Source of the DNA: JAOBAU01 sp034667465
GTDB taxonomy: Bacteria > Acidobacteriota > Thermoanaerobaculia > Gp7-AA8
Reading direction: 5' to 3'
Length of the DNA stretch: 64,000 nucleotides
Assembly: GCA_034667465.1 (NCBI GenBank)
Contig: JAXDJV010000014.1
Span: 259,404 to 323,403 of the forward strand
Positions within the stretch are counted from its first letter, which is position 1, and each line of letters starts with the position of its first letter. Positions 20,382 through 28,550 of this stretch are shown here, piece by piece. The notes under the pieces are model-generated. The model was not told where the DNA came from, searched no databases, and saw only the letters and a program-made list of their open reading frames with translations. Made by a program: the position numbers and the translations under genes.

Positions 20382-22469
20382 ATGACCGAGGGGAGCAACG
20401 TCATCGAAGCGGCGGAAGCGAGCAACGAACCGAAGTTCGGAGCGAAAGACAAGCTCGAAGAGCTTTGCGTCAACACGATCCGCTTCCTCGCAGTCGACGG
20501 CGTCGAGAAGGCGAAGTCCGGTCATCCCGGTACGCCGATGGGGATGGCTGACATGGCCTTCGTCATCTGGACCGAATTCCTTCGCCACGATCCGAGCGAT
20601 CCGCACTGGAAGAATCGCGATCGCTTCGTGCTCTCCGCCGGCCACGCGTCGATGCTCCTCTACTCGTTGCTGCATCTGACCGGTTATCCCGACATGACGA
20701 TCGATGAGCTGCGCAATTTTCGGCAGTGGGGATCGCGTACCGCCGGCCATCCGGAGTACGGCCACGCATCGGGAATCGAAGTGACGACCGGGCCGCTCGG
20801 CCAGGGCTTCGCGGACGCGGTCGGAATGGGACTGGCGGCGAAAATGCTCGCGGCGCGCTTCCCCGGCGACGCGACGTTCAAGCCGGTCGATCACTACATC
20901 TACTGCATCTGTTCCGACGGCGATCTCGAGGAAGGGATCAGTTCCGAGGCCGCGTCGCTCGCCGGTCACCTCGGGCTCGGCAATCTCATCTATCTGTATG
21001 ACGACAACAAGATCTCGATCGAAGGCGACACGCGCCTGTCGTTTTCCGAGGATGTGAAGAAGCGTTTTGAATCGGCTCACTGGCATGTGCAGACGATCGA
21101 TGGTCACGATCGCGACGCCGTTCGCAAAGCGATCAAAAAAGCGCAGAAGGTGACCGACAAGCCGTCGATGATCATCTGCCGGACGATCATCGGCTGGGGC
21201 TCGCCGAAGTATCACGGCACCGCGCGCGCGCATGGCGAACCGCTCGGCGCCGATGAAGTGAAAGCGACGAAAGCGGCGCTCGGCTGGCCCGAGGAGCCGA
21301 CGTTCTACGTGCCGGACGAAGTGCGCGAGGAGTTCCGCCGCAAGACGAAGAAGCAGTCGCGCGCGCGCAAAGTCTGGGAGAAAGCGTACGGCGAGTGGAA
21401 GTCGCGCGATGCGCAGACGGCGACGGATTACGAGGCGTACTGGAGTCACGCGCTGCCTGCCGATTTCGAGATACAGCTCGTCGATGCCGGCAAGTCGGAC
21501 AAAGCGCTGGCGACGCGCGCGCTTTCCGGTCAGGTCATTCAGAAACTCGCATCGATCGCGCCGTTCGTCGTCGGCGGCTCCGCCGATCTCGCACCGTCGA
21601 CGTCGACGCTGATGAAAGACGCGGGCAGCATCGAGCGTCCGAAAGACGGCGAGACGAAGCCGCCGGTCGAGGATGTGTTCAAGGGTCGCAACCTTCACTT
21701 CGGCATTCGCGAACATGCGATGGGCGCGATCGTGAACGGCATCACGTTGTACGGCTCGTTCCGCGCGTTCGGCGCGACGTTCCTCATCTTCAGCGATTAC
21801 ATGCGCGCGGCGGTGCGCATCGCCTGTCTGATGAACATCCCGTCGATCTTCGTCTACACGCACGATTCCGTTTTCCTCGGTGAAGACGGTCCGACGCATC
21901 AGCCGATCGAGCATCTCTTCGCGCTGCGTCTCATCCCGAACATGACGCTCTTCCGTCCCGCGGATGGCGTCGAGACCGCGATGGCGTGGGCGTGGGCGGT
22001 GGGGAAGAGCGAAGGACCGACGGTGCTCGTGTTCACGCGACAGAAACTCGATCCGATCGCGCGCGGCGCGTCCGACCCGCACGAAGTGTGGCGCGGCGCG
22101 TATCTGCTCGATGGATACAAAGAAGGGGAGATCACGTTCATCGCGACCGGCTCGGAAGTGCCGCTGGCGGTGAAGGCGGCGGATTTGCTGAAGGCGGACG
22201 GAATCACGTCACGCGTCGTCTCCGCGCCGTGTCTCGATCTCTTCGATCGTCAGGATGTTGACTATCAGAATTCCGTGCTCGGCGACCGCAGTCGCATCGT
22301 CGCGATCGAAGCCGGCCGCAGCGGCGGCTGGTACAAGTATGTGAACCACGATGCGCTCGTGATCGGCATCGATCGCTTCGGCGCCAGCGCGCCGGCCGAA
22401 CAGATCGCCGAGCACCTCGGCTTCACGCCGGAGAAAGTGGCGGAACGCGTCCGCGCCTGGCGGAAGTAA
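20382..22469 (+). CDS. tkt: Transketolase
   Basis: 695 residues with a strong GTGAGGAGG ribosome site. The TPP-binding domain carries [11 protein letters not shown] (about 46-56) and [20 protein letters not shown]. The pyrimidine domain has [19 protein letters not shown]. The C-terminal domain has the family pattern around [13 protein letters not shown]. It interconverts sugar phosphates in the pentose phosphate or Calvin-type pathway using thiamine diphosphate and acts in the cytoplasm. Length is normal for the family. No other pentose phosphate gene lies alongside, so it is likely transcribed alone. Confidence 0.97.
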   Translation: MTEGSNVIEAAEASNEPKFGAKDKLEELCVNTIRFLAVDGVEKAKSGHPGTPMGMADMAFVIWTEFLRHDPSDPHWKNRDRFVLSAGHASMLLYSLLHLTGYPDMTIDELRNFRQWGSRTAGHPEYGHASGIEVTTGPLGQGFADAVGMGLAAKMLAARFPGDATFKPVDHYIYCICSDGDLEEGISSEAASLAGHLGLGNLIYLYDDNKISIEGDTRLSFSEDVKKRFESAHWHVQTIDGHDRDAVRKAIKKAQKVTDKPSMIICRTIIGWGSPKYHGTARAHGEPLGADEVKATKAALGWPEEPTFYVPDEVREEFRRKTKKQSRARKVWEKAYGEWKSRDAQTATDYEAYWSHALPADFEIQLVDAGKSDKALATRALSGQVIQKLASIAPFVVGGSADLAPSTSTLMKDAGSIERPKDGETKPPVEDVFKGRNLHFGIREHAMGAIVNGITLYGSFRAFGATFLIFSDYMRAAVRIACLMNIPSIFVYTHDSVFLGEDGPTHQPIEHLFALRLIPNMTLFRPADGVETAMAWAWAVGKSEGPTVLVFTRQKLDPIARGASDPHEVWRGAYLLDGYKEGEITFIATGSEVPLAVKAADLLKADGITSRVVSAPCLDLFDRQDVDYQNSVLGDRSRIVAIEAGRSGGWYKYVNHDALVIGIDRFGASAPAEQIAEHLGFTPEKVAERVRAWRK

Positions 22470-22519
22470 AGCGCAATAGGAATCGCGCGACCGTGTCCCT
22501 CTGACAAGAGGGGGACTTC

Positions 22520-23785
22520 ATGCGTGCTGCAGGGGTTGCACTACTCTTCGTCTTTGTTGCCGGCGGTCTGTACGCGGATTGCGATCCGTCGCGCGGAACG
22601 GTGCGAGCTGCCACCGACGTCGATGCCGTCTTCGTCAACGTGCATCCGATTCCGTCTTCCATCGCCGCGCTTGCCGGCGTCGGCGCGGTCCGTCCATTGC
22701 CGCAGGACCGGCGCGCATCATCGGCGGAGCTGACGATTTACAGCGTCGGAGCACTCCTGGTTTCGGTGCGCCGCGATGAAGACACCAGCTATCACCTGCT
22801 GCTCAACGACGGCGGACGAACGATGATCGCGGAGCTGCCGCCTGCCGGATGCACCGAGGGCAGCGTCTTTGCGATCGAGATGGCGACGGCCCGCGCGGGA
22901 CTTGATGAACGATTCGGAAACCTTGTTGGTACGCAGGCCGTGGCAATCGATGTAACGCTGTCCGGCGTCGGCTTCTTCGAGCGCATCGGTCGTGATGCGG
23001 GCGACGCGGCGAACGGCTTTCGGCTGGCGCCAATCATCGACATCATGCCTGGCGCGCAGTATACGGTCGCCTCGCCGAAACGCAGGAGGGGCGCGAATCC
23101 GCAGTCGTGCAGCGTTCCGTCCGTGGAGCTCACCGTATCGAAGTCGACGGCTTGTGCGGGAGACCTCGTGAGCTTGTCGTGGCAGGCTTCGGACCCGCGT
23201 GCGATTGTCGTGATCGATGGCGTCGCGACGAATCTGCCGGCGAGCGGAACGCGCAACGTCCTCGCGAACGAGTCGCGGTACTTCACCGCGCACGCGACGT
23301 CGACGTGTGGTCGCGGCGCGGAAACGGGAGCGCCGCTGCCCGTCTCGCTCAAATCCTCTGCTTCACTCAGCGGTCCGTCATCGCTGCTTCAGGGGCAGTC
23401 GGCGACGCTCAATGTGTTTGTGATCAACGCGATGTCGTGGACGCTACGGTCGGCATCCGGCAATCCGATCGCGGCGCCGGGTGGAAACGCGAATGGTTCG
23501 TTCGCGCTGAACTATACGGCGCAACGCACCGGCATCGATACGCTGACGCTCGCTGCATCCGGTGGATGTGGCGCAGTCGAAAGTGTGCTTCGGATCGATG
23601 TGTCGCTGGCGCCAACTCCACAGCCACAGCCACAACCGCAACCACAGCCTCAGCCCCAACCTCAGCCCCAACCGCAGCCGGGCGGCTTGCGCTGCTGCGA
23701 CGGAACCTTGTCGCCCTCCTGTTTCAGCTGCGCATCAAAGAGAGGTTGTTGCAGTTCGCACGGCGGCGTCTGCGGTTGTCCCTGA
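22520..23785 (+). CDS. Secreted protein with Pro-Gln repeat and Cys-rich tail
   Basis: 421 residues with a signal peptide (about 1-19). The central part (about 200-350) has Ig-like strands (ELTVSKSTACAGDLVSLSWQ, SGPSSLLQGQSATLNVFV). A run of about twelve PQ dipeptides (near 365-388) follows. The last 30 residues hold seven Cys and a SSHGGVCGC end, resembling the DUF3761-type CSHHGGV tail. The PQ linker would space an Ig-like part from a disulfide-rich tail, as in secreted binding proteins. Function unknown. The gene has its own ribosome site (AGAGGGGG) and stands 50 nt after transketolase. Confidence 0.65.
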   Translation: MRAAGVALLFVFVAGGLYADCDPSRGTVRAATDVDAVFVNVHPIPSSIAALAGVGAVRPLPQDRRASSAELTIYSVGALLVSVRRDEDTSYHLLLNDGGRTMIAELPPAGCTEGSVFAIEMATARAGLDERFGNLVGTQAVAIDVTLSGVGFFERIGRDAGDAANGFRLAPIIDIMPGAQYTVASPKRRRGANPQSCSVPSVELTVSKSTACAGDLVSLSWQASDPRAIVVIDGVATNLPASGTRNVLANESRYFTAHATSTCGRGAETGAPLPVSLKSSASLSGPSSLLQGQSATLNVFVINAMSWTLRSASGNPIAAPGGNANGSFALNYTAQRTGIDTLTLAASGGCGAVESVLRIDVSLAPTPQPQPQPQPQPQPQPQPQPQPGGLRCCDGTLSPSCFSCASKRGCCSSHGGVCGCP

Positions 23786-23839
23786 TTTCCTGGTTTCCTC
23801 CTGACCTTCTGCTGCGTCCAACGCAGCAGGAGGTTCCCC

Positions 23840-24946
23840 ATGAACGTCAGAAGATCACTCGCCGGATTAACGCTGATGCTGGCGGCCGTTGCCGCGCAGG
23901 CGTCGCCGGTTCGGAGACCGGTGATTCAGCTCGCGATTCTGCTCGACACGAGCAACAGCATGGACGGGCTCATCGACCAGGCGCGCACGCAACTCTGGCG
24001 CGTCGTCAATGAGCTCGGGTCGGCGCGAAAAGATGGTGCCGCGCCGAATCTGCAGGTCGCGCTCTACGAGTACGGCAACAGCAATCTCTCCGCGGAGCGC
24101 GGGTACGTGCGACGTGTGTTGCCGCTGACGACCGATCTCGATCGCGTCTCCGAGGAGTTGTTCGCGCTGCGGACGAACGGCGGGGAAGAGTACTGCGGTC
24201 AGGTCATTCGCGAAGCGACGCGCGGTCTTGAATGGAGCGGCTCGTACGCCGATCTGAAGCTGATCTTCATCGCCGGCAACGAACCGTTCTCGCAGGGCGA
24301 CGTCGATTTCCATCAGTCGTGCCGCGGCGCGATCGCGAAGGGAATCGTCGTCAATACGATCTTCTGCGGCAATCGGCAGGAAGGGATCGCGACGGACTGG
24401 AAGTCGGGAGCCGACATCGCCGAGGGACGGTTCATGGCGATCAATCAGGATGAGAGAGTTGTCGATGTGATCGCGCCGCAGGACAAAGACATCGCGGCAC
24501 TCGGCGCCGCGCTGAACAAGACTTACATCGCGTACGGCGCGAACGGAAAGACTGGCGCCGCGCGGCAGGCAGGGCAGGACGCCAATTACGCAGCCGCTCC
24601 GAGCGCGAACGTGCAGCGCCAGCTGGCGAAGTCGAAAGCCGTCTACTCGAACTCATCGTGGGATCTGGTCGACGCGAAGAACGAAGGCGTTGATGTCGGA
24701 AAGCTCGACGCGAAGGACCTGCCGGTCGCGATGCAGAAGATGACGAAAGAGCAGCGGAAAGCGTACGTCGAACAGAACGCGCGGCAGCGCACGGAACTGC
24801 AGTCGAAGATGCGCAAGCTCGAAGCCGAGCGGCAGAAATACGTCGCGCAGGCGATGAAAAAGACGCCGGCGAAGAGCACGCTCGACAGCGCCGTGATCTC
24901 GGTCGTCCGCGACGCCGGAGCGAAGAAGGGCTACAGGTTCCCGTGA
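23840..24946 (+). CDS. Secreted von Willebrand factor A domain protein
   Basis: 368 residues. After a signal peptide (1-21), the VWA domain begins at QLAILLDTSNSMDG (MIDAS motif D-x-S-x-S). Its strands LKLIFIAGNEPF and VVNTIFCGN follow, to about residue 210. The C-terminal 120 residues are helical and charged (DAKDLPVAMQKMTKEQRKAY, MRKLEAERQKYVAQAM). It would bind a divalent cation and a protein partner in the periplasm. No MoxR ATPase is nearby, unlike many VWA operons. The ribosome site GCAGGAGG precedes the start. Confidence 0.85.
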   Translation: MNVRRSLAGLTLMLAAVAAQASPVRRPVIQLAILLDTSNSMDGLIDQARTQLWRVVNELGSARKDGAAPNLQVALYEYGNSNLSAERGYVRRVLPLTTDLDRVSEELFALRTNGGEEYCGQVIREATRGLEWSGSYADLKLIFIAGNEPFSQGDVDFHQSCRGAIAKGIVVNTIFCGNRQEGIATDWKSGADIAEGRFMAINQDERVVDVIAPQDKDIAALGAALNKTYIAYGANGKTGAARQAGQDANYAAAPSANVQRQLAKSKAVYSNSSWDLVDAKNEGVDVGKLDAKDLPVAMQKMTKEQRKAYVEQNARQRTELQSKMRKLEAERQKYVAQAMKKTPAKSTLDSAVISVVRDAGAKKGYRFP

Positions 24947-24988
24947 ACGGCCGCGATCCGCGTTACCATCTTCGCGGAGGCAAACACC

Positions 24989-25069
24989 ATGGCCAAAGGC
25001 AATAACGCACGGAAGAAAGAAACGAAGAAGCCGAAGAAAGACAAGAGCGCTGCTGCTCCGAAGAAGTAA
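24989..25069 (+). CDS. Very small basic protein
   Basis: 26 residues, starting MAKGNNARKKETKKPKKDK and ending in Ala-Pro-Lys-Lys, with an upstream CGGAGG ribosome site (24975-24980). Small Lys-rich proteins that begin with a similar MxKGNN motif occur in many proteobacterial genomes, where their role is unknown. A strong hairpin follows. The codon pattern and ribosome site support expression, but the short length leaves some doubt. Confidence 0.55.
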   Translation: MAKGNNARKKETKKPKKDKSAAAPKK

Positions 25070-25080
25070 ACGCTGATGTT

Positions 25081-25107
25081 GGAGGACAGGCTGCTCGCCT
25101 GTCCTCC
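25081..25107 (+). terminator. GC-rich hairpin after the small basic gene
   Basis: GGAGGACAGGC (25081-25091) pairs perfectly with GCCTGTCCTCC (25097-25107) over a 5 nt loop. No T-run follows. The core GGACAGGC-GCCTGTCC is also found in the hairpin between dnaK and hspR (51116-51141). Confidence 0.6.
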
Positions 25108-25127
25108 GCGCGTGTACGATTCGCGGC

Positions 25128-26039
25128 ATGCGCATTCGACTTCTCGCCGCGTCCTTCCTTTGCATCGCCGTCGCCGCTCGCGCGGACTATCGCGAGTTCA
25201 AAGAGTTTCCGGTCGATCCCGCGATCGAGACCAATCTCCGGCATGTCGCTGACGCGACGCTGAAAGAGTTCCCGAAAATGAAGGCGGACGATCTCGCGAT
25301 CTCCGTCGTCGATGTCTCGAAACCATCGACGATCTCGCGCGGTGACTATCACGGCGACGCCCCTTTCTACCCGGCCTCGGTCGTGAAGCTGTTCATCATG
25401 AGCGAGGTCTATCATCAGAAAAAAGAGAACGATCCCGACGTGCCGCGCGCGCTGCACGAGATGATCACCGTCTCCGACAACGACGCGACGGCGTTCCTCA
25501 TCGACACGATCACCGACACCTGCAGCGGACCACAACTCAGCGGCCGCGCGCTGGCGAAGTTCATCGAGAAGCGGCGCGTCACCAACAAGTGGTTCGCATC
25601 GATGGGCTACGACATCTCCGCGATGGCGAAGGCCTGGAGCTTCGGTCCGTTCGGCCGCGACGTGCAGGTGATGGGCGAGAACCGCATCAACCGCAACCGC
25701 GCCTCGGCGAACTCCGTTGCATCACTGATGCTCTGGATCGTGCGCGGCCGCGCGCTCTCGAAGGCGACGAGCGACGCGATGATGGCGCTGCTCGAACGTC
25801 CGCTCGAGCCGCAGCGCAAGGAAGAGAATCAGGTGAAGGAGTTCATCGGTGAATCGCTGCCGCCGGGCACGAAGCTCTGGTCGAAAGCGGGATGGACGAG
25901 CGAGGTGCGACACGACGCCGCGTACGTGGAGCTCGCGGATGGGCGCAAGCTGATTCTCGTGGTGTTCACGAGAGGGACCGCGGATGACGTGAAGCTGATT
26001 CCCGCCATCGCGCGGCACCTCATCGAGGAATTGAAGTGA
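25128..26039 (+). CDS. Class A beta-lactamase-fold serine hydrolase
   Basis: 303 residues with a signal peptide (1-19). It has the serine beta-lactamase/penicillin-binding fold: SxxK is S84-V-V-K87 (FYPASVVKLF), the SDN loop is S116-D-N118 (VSDNDAT), and the third motif is KAG in LWSKAGWTSEVRHDA, where classical enzymes have K-T/S-G. The change of the middle residue to Ala and the absence of a clear Glu166 motif argue against a standard beta-lactamase. A DD-peptidase-like or other hydrolase role is possible. It acts in the periplasm. A REP element follows the stop by 8 nt. Confidence 0.8.
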   Translation: MRIRLLAASFLCIAVAARADYREFKEFPVDPAIETNLRHVADATLKEFPKMKADDLAISVVDVSKPSTISRGDYHGDAPFYPASVVKLFIMSEVYHQKKENDPDVPRALHEMITVSDNDATAFLIDTITDTCSGPQLSGRALAKFIEKRRVTNKWFASMGYDISAMAKAWSFGPFGRDVQVMGENRINRNRASANSVASLMLWIVRGRALSKATSDAMMALLERPLEPQRKEENQVKEFIGESLPPGTKLWSKAGWTSEVRHDAAYVELADGRKLILVVFTRGTADDVKLIPAIARHLIEELK

Positions 26040-26047
26040 ACGTTCAC

Positions 26048-26144
26048 GTCATCCCGAGCGTCGCGAGGGATCCGGGCGTGAGGGTGCGCGCCGGAGCGTC
26101 TTCGTACCCCGCCCACCCGGATCCCTCGCGACGCTCGGGATGAC
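26048..26144. repeat. REP-like palindrome (TCATCCCGAGCG type)
   Basis: The left arm GTCATCCCGAGCGTCGCGAG continues GGATCCGGGCG. The right arm is its inverted copy ending GGGATGAC at 26144. Between them are about 35 nt of G-rich spacer. It is one of six copies in the window and lies between two convergent genes. Confidence 0.85.
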
Positions 26145-26148
26145 AGCA

Positions 26149-27279
26149 TCATTGATTCATGTCTTTGCCGGCTTCGAGTTTCTCGATGCCGGTCTGCAGC
26201 ATCTTTTTGTTTCCTTCATCCGGCGCCTGGGCGAGTGCGAGCTTCGCGTACTTCAGCGCTTCCTTGTACTTGCCAACGGCTGAGTTCCCGCGCGCGAGGC
26301 CGACGTTCACCGGCCATGCGTCGCCGTAGCGCTTCTGATTCAGCTGCCACGCTTCGAGTGCTTCCTGCTTCTTTCCCTGCGCCAGCAGTGCGCGCGCGTA
26401 TTGATGGATGTCGGCCGCGGTCGTGCTCGGATGTGCGAGTGCGCGAGCGCGCGTTTTCGCGCTGTCGGCGGTGAGACCGTTCGCCTCCTGCGCCATCGCC
26501 AGCGTCGACAGCGTCACGTAATTCTCCCAGCCGTAGTCGGCGCGCGAGGCCTGCGTCGCCCACGTCAGCGCCTCGTTGAGTGCGATCTTGTGCTGCAGCG
26601 CGTAACGCGCCGCGTCGTTCCACGTCTGCCAGTTGCCGCCGAGCGCGCCGTGCAGCTCATCGCGCATCGCGTCGATGTACAGCTGATCGATGTTGTCGAC
26701 GCTGATGTGGAACGGCAGCGCCACGTCTTCCCACATCATCGCGGCTGTTGCTTTGTCGAGCTCGCGCTCCGGAAACTCGTACGTCAGCCACTCGTGATAC
26801 TCGCTCTTCGCCGGCTTGACGCTGACGCGCAGCGCGTCATGCGACGGCTCGTACCAGAAGCTGCCCCACGAACCGGCGTCCTTCGAAAAGATCAGCGTCC
26901 AGTCGGCGTTTTCCATCGGGACGATGTGCAGTCCGTACGACCCGGCCGGCAGCGCCTTCCCTTCGATCTTCACATCGTGCGATGCGGTGAAGACCGTGTT
27001 CTCGTTCGCGCCGCCGCGCCACGGACATTCGGTGCAGGTGCCGTAGCCGAGCGTCTTCTGCATGCCGTACGGAACGAGCTTGCCCCAGATTTTTCCGCGG
27101 CGATCGTCGCCGTTTCGACGGACGCGCGGGCTGCTGTAGTCGATGGTGACTTTGACGAGTCCGAGACTCTGCGTGACCGTTGCGCGCTGATTGCCGCCGT
27201 CGGGCGGAGCGGTGAGGTTTTGCGCAAACGCCGGGACGGCGAGCAGCGTCGCCAGCGCGAGTGCGTTGAGTGTTCGCAT
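26149..27279 (-). CDS. DUF2911 protein with tetratricopeptide region
   Basis: 376 residues with a signal peptide (1-19, PAFAQ). Residues about 35-190 match the DUF2911 pattern: VKVTIDYSSPRVR, GKIWGKLVPYG, W-x-G-x-NENTVFTASHDVKIEG, LPAGSYGLHIVP and WTLIFSKD. The rest, from about 215, is TPR-like (ALNEALTWATQASRADYGWEN, ARALLAQGKKQEALEAWQLNQ, AVGKYKEALKYAKLALAQAPDE). The family is found in the envelope of Bacteroidota and Acidobacteriota with no known activity. The ribosome site AGGAGG lies upstream. It ends 4 nt from the REP element. Confidence 0.85.
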   Translation of the reverse strand: MRTLNALALATLLAVPAFAQNLTAPPDGGNQRATVTQSLGLVKVTIDYSSPRVRRNGDDRRGKIWGKLVPYGMQKTLGYGTCTECPWRGGANENTVFTASHDVKIEGKALPAGSYGLHIVPMENADWTLIFSKDAGSWGSFWYEPSHDALRVSVKPAKSEYHEWLTYEFPERELDKATAAMMWEDVALPFHISVDNIDQLYIDAMRDELHGALGGNWQTWNDAARYALQHKIALNEALTWATQASRADYGWENYVTLSTLAMAQEANGLTADSAKTRARALAHPSTTAADIHQYARALLAQGKKQEALEAWQLNQKRYGDAWPVNVGLARGNSAVGKYKEALKYAKLALAQAPDEGNKKMLQTGIEKLEAGKDMNQ

Positions 27280-27331
27280 GATTTCCTCCTGTTTGTCGGA
27301 GGATCATACGGACGAGCTCGTGCCCGGTTGG

Positions 27332-28000
27332 TCAACTTTCCGTTGCGATAAAGACAAGTTCTGCACCCGGATGGTCGAGCCATTCCGGCGTGTCGAGCTG
27401 CGCGTAGCGCCGATCGCCGAACCGTTTCTGCAGCCGCGGCGGAAACGGTGCCGGCAGCGAGACGTGCGTTTCGAGATCGTCAAACAGCTCCTGTTGCAGC
27501 GACGGCGGCTCGAGCAAACCCCACGCGAGCGGATCGGGATTCATCACCGTCACGATGTAGTTCGCTTCGCGCTCCAGCTCCATCGGTACCTCTTGCGACA
27601 TCGTGTAAGCAAGGTGCGCGTGGTCGTCATGCCATTCGATCGAATAGTCGCCGGATGCAGCAGGAACGGCGGCCGGCAGATGGCGCAGTCCGCGAGTTTT
27701 CGTACCGTAGATCTGCGCGTCGAGCGCCGACTCGAGATCGCGCCGATCGTAAAGGACGAGATCGACGTATCCCCAGAAACGCTCGTGCCGTTGCGCGCGC
27801 GGCAGACGTTTGCGGCCGATGGCGATGACGCGATGAACCGGCGAGTCGTCGGGCTGCAGCACGAGCAGCAGACGCTGCATCTCATCCGGCTCATGCGGTG
27901 ATTGCGATTCCACGCGCGGCCGATAGAGGAACGAGATCGTTCCGCTCTCGAGCAGCTGACGCGGCCGTTCCAGTGCCTGACCCATACTTCCCTGACCCAT
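27332..28000 (-). CDS. Conserved protein of unknown function
   Basis: 222 residues, no signal peptide, no membrane segment. Conserved-looking blocks are EMQRLLLVLQPDDSP, VIAIGRKRLPRAQRHERFWG, YVDLVLYDRRDLESAL and EANYIVTVMNPDPLAWG. These suggest a compact alpha/beta protein, possibly one that handles a ligand through the Arg-rich block. The start is uncertain: the first 16 nt carry a duplicated ATGGGTCAGG, giving M1 or M6 as options. I do not recognise the family. Confidence 0.6.
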   Translation of the reverse strand: MGQGSMGQALERPRQLLESGTISFLYRPRVESQSPHEPDEMQRLLLVLQPDDSPVHRVIAIGRKRLPRAQRHERFWGYVDLVLYDRRDLESALDAQIYGTKTRGLRHLPAAVPAASGDYSIEWHDDHAHLAYTMSQEVPMELEREANYIVTVMNPDPLAWGLLEPPSLQQELFDDLETHVSLPAPFPPRLQKRFGDRRYAQLDTPEWLDHPGAELVFIATES

Positions 28001-28112
28001 GCCTCTGCGACTGCAGCATTCGAGCCGCGCGTGACGGACGCGGTCGCTAAATCATTGATTTCAAAAGTCGAAGTGGCATTTGCCTCGCACTGAAAGAGGG
28101 GAGGAGGATCTG

Positions 28113-28385
28113 ATGGATATGAAGAATACCAGTCGGGAACTTCCCGCGCCGTCGTGGAAAGATCGAATCAGCAACCTGCGCACCTCCGTGCAATCGCGTG
28201 CGACGAATTTGAAGCAGGCGAATCTGAAGCCGATGCTCAACGACACCCTCAGTTCGCGTCCCGGCCTCTGGACCGGAGTGGCGGCCGCCGCCGGCCTCGG
28301 CGTCGGACTGCTCGGCCGTTTCGCACTGAATCACAAGCAGCGTCGCGGAATGCCGGCAGTCGTCATCATCGAAGCTTCGTGTTAG
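28113..28385 (+). CDS. Small membrane-anchored protein (ElaB/YqjD/DUF883-like layout)
   Basis: 90 residues from the ATG at 28113, with a GAGGAGGATC ribosome site. A soluble helical N-terminus (WKDRISNLRTSVQSRATNLKQA) is followed by one Gly-rich membrane segment (about 52-72, GLWTGVAAAAGLGVGLLGRFA) and a short basic tail. This layout resembles ElaB/YqjD-like stress proteins, but sequence similarity is weak. A GC hairpin follows the stop. Confidence 0.55.
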   Translation: MDMKNTSRELPAPSWKDRISNLRTSVQSRATNLKQANLKPMLNDTLSSRPGLWTGVAAAAGLGVGLLGRFALNHKQRRGMPAVVIIEASC

Positions 28386-28392
28386 CGAGCAC

Positions 28393-28415
28393 GTGGCGGG
28401 CGAAGCGCCCGCCAC
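28393..28415 (+). terminator. GC-rich hairpin
   Basis: GTGGCGGGCG pairs with CGCCCGCCAC over a 3 nt loop, right after the small membrane protein gene. No T-run follows, so function as a terminator is likely but not certain. Confidence 0.55.
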
Positions 28416-28550
28416 CACACCTCGACGCAGTCCCTTTTTCATCTCGTCACCGTTCGTCCGCAACTTTTCTCCGCACCGCTCGTAAATTACGAAAATTTTC
28501 GTAGAATGCGCGCTAACTTTTGCGCGTCCGCGGCGTCTCACGGAGAACTT

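Noticed and set aside
19731..22082. Long minus-strand open frame over transketolase
   Set aside because: It is the mirror of the transketolase and DUF2378-like genes with no recognisable protein features.
26048..26144. REP-like palindrome considered as an attachment site or insertion sequence
   Set aside because: There is no integrase or transposase gene and no target duplication; six copies with the same arms fit a REP family.
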